NCBI RefSeq assembly: GCF_900182815.1
Contig: NZ_FXUA01000003.1
Coordinates: 186,001 to 250,000 of the forward strand
Length of the DNA stretch: 64,000 bases
Direction of reading: 5' to 3'
Source: Algoriphagus winogradskyi
Lineage (GTDB): Bacteria > Bacteroidota > Bacteroidia > Cytophagales > Cyclobacteriaceae
The notes under the pieces were generated by a model. It ran no database searches, had not been told where the DNA came from, and was given only the letters and a program-made list of their open reading frames with translations. This document shows, one piece after another, positions 61,787 through 64,000 of this stretch; position 1 is the stretch's first letter, and each line of letters starts with the position of its first letter. The position numbers were made by a program, and so were the translations under genes.

Positions 61787-62641
61787 ATGAAAATCGCAGT
61801 AACAGCAGCCAGTGGAAAGCTGGGAACTTCCATAATACAGGAGCTCACGGTAGCAATCGGAAGCCAAAATGTGATAGGCTTAGCCAGAAATCCAGAAAAA
61901 GCCCAACACTTAGGAGTAGAAATACGCGAGGGTGATTACAGCGACCCTGATTCACTAAAAAATTCCCTTAATGGAGTTGAGGCTTTGGTATTAATCTCCG
62001 GCATGGATGATCCCCGTGAAAGGATTCAACAGCATAGAAATGTAATAAATGCTGCGAAACTAAACGGTGTAAAGAAGATTGTCTATACGAGCATAATTGG
62101 TGCAGAAGAAAACACTTCCTTTAGCCCAGTAGTAAAAAGTAACCGTCAAACAGAAATCGATGTACAAGAATCCGGATTAGCTTGGGTAATCGGAAGAAAT
62201 GGAATCTATATTGAACCGGATTTAGAATATCTGGATAACTATATCAAAGCTGGTGAAATCAGTAATTGTGCCGGGGATGGGAAATGTGCTTATACCAGCA
62301 GAAGTGAATTGGCTTATGCTTATACTCAAATGCTTTTGAATGAAAATCTTAAAGGACAGGTGTTCAATCTTGCAGGCAGCCCAATTACACAATCTGAATT
62401 AGCAAAGGGAATCAATCAAGTATACAACACTAGTCTAAAGTATGTACCTATCGGTGTAGAAACGTACGAGAATGACAGAAAGGCAGCACTTGGCGATTTC
62501 ATGGGGACAATAATTGCAGGGATTTATGAAGGGATTAGAATAGGAGCAAATGATGTCGCGACGGATTTTGAAAAGGTAGCGGGAAGACCACACCTATCCA
62601 CCATCGAGATGATAAGTTCCTTTAAAAATCAATCCCGATAG
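61787..62641 (+). CDS. NmrA-like NAD(P)-binding reductase (QorB-type atypical SDR)
   Basis: A 284-residue Rossmann protein starting MKIAVTAASGKLGTSIIQEL, with glycine-rich GKLGTS instead of the GxxGxxG of classical SDRs. VEALVLISGMDDP and KKIVYTSIIGAEE match the NmrA/quinone reductase QorB group; no YxxxK catalytic pair is apparent. Such proteins reduce quinones or sense NADP(H). It lies 26 bases before the flavoreductase gene and probably forms an operon with it. Confidence 0.88.
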   Translation: MKIAVTAASGKLGTSIIQELTVAIGSQNVIGLARNPEKAQHLGVEIREGDYSDPDSLKNSLNGVEALVLISGMDDPRERIQQHRNVINAAKLNGVKKIVYTSIIGAEENTSFSPVVKSNRQTEIDVQESGLAWVIGRNGIYIEPDLEYLDNYIKAGEISNCAGDGKCAYTSRSELAYAYTQMLLNENLKGQVFNLAGSPITQSELAKGINQVYNTSLKYVPIGVETYENDRKAALGDFMGTIIAGIYEGIRIGANDVATDFEKVAGRPHLSTIEMISSFKNQSR

Positions 62642-62667
62642 ATTTGACTTCTGAGCTATAATACATT

Positions 62668-63393
62668 ATGGGAATAATTGATAGTATTTTGAAAAAGGTC
62701 GTGCTGCAAAAGGCGACTATTGTAGAAAAAAGAAGACTTTCAGATTCGGCTTTTCTTATCCGTCTGGAAAGCAAAGGAATTTCGGAAGCTGATTTCGTCC
62801 CTGGGCATTTTATCCGCTTAGCAGTAGGACTGGATAAGGAAGGCACTTCTGTAAAAGATAAAGTAAGAAGTTATAGCGTTTGGAATATTGATACGTCACA
62901 AGATATCATTGATTTGGCTGTTGCTACACATAGTAATGGAATAGGATCAAAATGGGCTGAAGACTGCACCATTGGTGACGAAATTTATTTCAAATGGAAG
63001 AAAGGCAATTTCTTAGTCGATGACTCCGCGGATAGCTACTTGATGATCGGTGACCTGAGTGCCCTGTCACATCTTTATATGATCAATCGTAACCTCCCAA
63101 ATAAGAAAGTGAAAGGTATCATTTACAGTTCGGACACAGATGATCTGTTCTCTGACATTGACGGCCAAGCTCCATTTGATTTTTACAGTCTACCACATAA
63201 TCCTTCTCAAGAGCTTATTCATAAGGCAAAAGAACTGTTAGCAGACATGACAGGCAAAAAGATCGTTTACATAGCTGGAGATAGCAGAGTTTGTGTAGCA
63301 CTTAACCAGTTTTTCAGGAATGAATTGAACTGGGAAACCAAATTTATCAAAACCAAACCTTTTTGGAATCCCGCCAAAAAAGGTTTGGAATAA
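62668..63393 (+). CDS. Siderophore-interacting protein-like FAD reductase
   Basis: A 241-residue flavoprotein of the SIP/FAD-binding_9 group. The flavin motif RSYSVW lies near residue 72, followed by GIGSKWAEDCTIGDEIYFKW for the diphosphate, and the NAD(P) part has SYLMIGDLSALSHLYMI and VYIAGDSRVCVAL; the end KTKPFWNPAKKGLE is typical of the subgroup. Relatives release iron from ferric siderophores by reduction. No siderophore receptor is nearby; the NmrA-like partner and AraC regulator suggest a stress or redox role instead. Confidence 0.82.
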   Translation: MGIIDSILKKVVLQKATIVEKRRLSDSAFLIRLESKGISEADFVPGHFIRLAVGLDKEGTSVKDKVRSYSVWNIDTSQDIIDLAVATHSNGIGSKWAEDCTIGDEIYFKWKKGNFLVDDSADSYLMIGDLSALSHLYMINRNLPNKKVKGIIYSSDTDDLFSDIDGQAPFDFYSLPHNPSQELIHKAKELLADMTGKKIVYIAGDSRVCVALNQFFRNELNWETKFIKTKPFWNPAKKGLE

Positions 63394-63439
63394 ATAACGA
63401 AAGCTAAACCCAAAAGGGAAACGACGATAATAGTAAGAA

Positions 63440-64000
63440 CTAATTACCCTTTATAAGGGTCTCATTTTCTTCTTGTATTCTCTGCATCTGCTTCTTGCTT
63501 AATCCATGTTGGTAATAGAATTCTGGTTTATAATAGTAATTATGTTTTTTCATTTCTGGATCATGAATATCTAAGCTAAGATCACAATCAAACCTCAGTA
63601 AAATAGCGTGATTTTGCTCCCAGTTTGTCGCATTGGTGATATGTGAGATCCCCCAGGTAATTCCTTTTCCATAGGAGGTATTAGTAAAAGCATCAGGCAT
63701 ATAAGGCCCGGCGGCAGTGGGCATAAGGTTAGTGATAGCGGCAATATCAAAATTAACTCCATCTTCTGCATATTGAATAGTGAAGTGTTCATTCCCATCT
63801 TTGATCACGAGCGCTGCTATTCCTTCCTTGAAGGGAAACAAAGTAGTCTCGTGCCCTGAATTAATCACGGGATTCAAGGGATGTTTCTTAAATGGCCCCA
63901 ATGGATGCTCAGCAATAGCTAATCCTTGCATCCGAACTAAATTTGGATCTCCATCAAAATCAGATTTGTAATACAAATAGATCTTGCCGTTGTGGACAAT
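63440..64000 (-). CDS. GH117-like glycosidase (neoagarobiose hydrolase-type), C-terminal part
   Basis: The frame runs off the right edge, so only the last 186 residues are seen. The sequence LAIAEHPLGPFKKHPLNPVI, SGHETTLFPFKEGIAALVIK, TAAGPYMPDAFTN, YGKGITWGISHITN and FDCDLSLDIHDP matches, from memory, the GH117 five-bladed propeller enzymes that split alpha-1,3 bonds in neoagarobiose or related algal oligosaccharides; GH43-like folds are otherwise close. The C-terminal tail YYKPEFYYQHGLSKKQMQRI is also of that family type. The likely catalytic N-terminal acid residues lie outside the window. Confidence 0.72.
   Translation of the reverse strand: MVHNGKIYLYYKSDFDGDPNLVRMQGLAIAEHPLGPFKKHPLNPVINSGHETTLFPFKEGIAALVIKDGNEHFTIQYAEDGVNFDIAAITNLMPTAAGPYMPDAFTNTSYGKGITWGISHITNATNWEQNHAILLRFDCDLSLDIHDPEMKKHNYYYKPEFYYQHGLSKKQMQRIQEENETLIKGN

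Noticed and set aside
61711..61935. 74-codon plus-strand frame overlapping the NmrA-like gene start
   Set aside because: Out of frame with, and mostly inside, a well-supported Rossmann-fold gene; Ser/Arg/Asn-rich product without a family.

Overview
The window looks like chromosomal DNA of a Bacteroidota member, most likely a marine or aquatic member of the Cytophagales close to Algoriphagus/Cyclobacteriaceae. The evidence is the AT-rich coding style, weak or absent Shine-Dalgarno sites, several exact copies of the Bacteroidota -7 promoter element TAnnTTTG, and typical families: LytS/LytTR pairs, FtsX-like permeases, FG-GAP proteins, DUF4260, CreD, and a GH117 glycosidase with a sulfatase. No phage, plasmid, intact insertion sequence or CRISPR array is visible. 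Both window edges cut genes: a DUF255/YyaL-like protein on the left and a GH117-like glycosidase on the right.

Layout. 1-3.4 kb: DUF255 protein and the replication-restart helicase PriA. 3.6-4.3 kb: ribbon-helix-helix/PIN toxin-antitoxin pair. 4.3-8.4 kb: lipoprotein esterase and a three-gene ABC exporter (adaptor, permease, ATPase). 8.5-10.5 kb: agmatine to putrescine pathway (aguA, aguB). 10.6-12.9 kb: sugar-nucleotide-type epimerase, a small membrane protein and about 1 kb of non-coding DNA carrying a degenerate 42-nt tandem repeat. 12.9-14.4 kb: an exported protein joining a CxxCH motif to FG-GAP repeats. 14.5-24.1 kb: a 1709-residue pseudokinase/AAA/GAF/class III cyclase, a catalase-like/SRPBCC fusion, a DyP-type peroxidase and an internally duplicated membrane protein. 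This is the most unusual block.

24.5-36.2 kb: NTF2-like protein, orphan FtsX-type permease, amidohydrolase, esterase, ExbB-like protein, LytS/LytTR two-component pair, and a CreD locus whose winged-helix repressor lies between two copies of one palindromic operator. 36.3-46.4 kb: Na+/H+ antiporter, flavin reductase, TIM-barrel lipoprotein, sulfatase, a CBM9-like protein, fumarylacetoacetase and a CocE-type hydrolase. 46.6-53.3 kb: Crp/Fnr regulator, DUF4260, GreA/GreB factor, an AAA/DUF4143 ATPase, valS and a HEPN/MNT pair. 53.5-60.4 kb: ppc, lactonase, menC, queA and tRNA-Ser(GCU). 60.8-64 kb: AraC regulator with an NmrA-like reductase and a siderophore-interacting-protein-like flavoreductase, then the GH117 fragment.

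Most of the window is housekeeping or ordinary accessory DNA. The best candidates for something new are the cyclase/catalase-like/DyP/duplicated-protein block (14.5-24.1 kb), the 42-nt repeat array (12.45-12.74 kb) and the mirror-image operator pair around the CreD regulator (32.7-33.7 kb). All functional statements are read from sequence motifs; no database search was possible.
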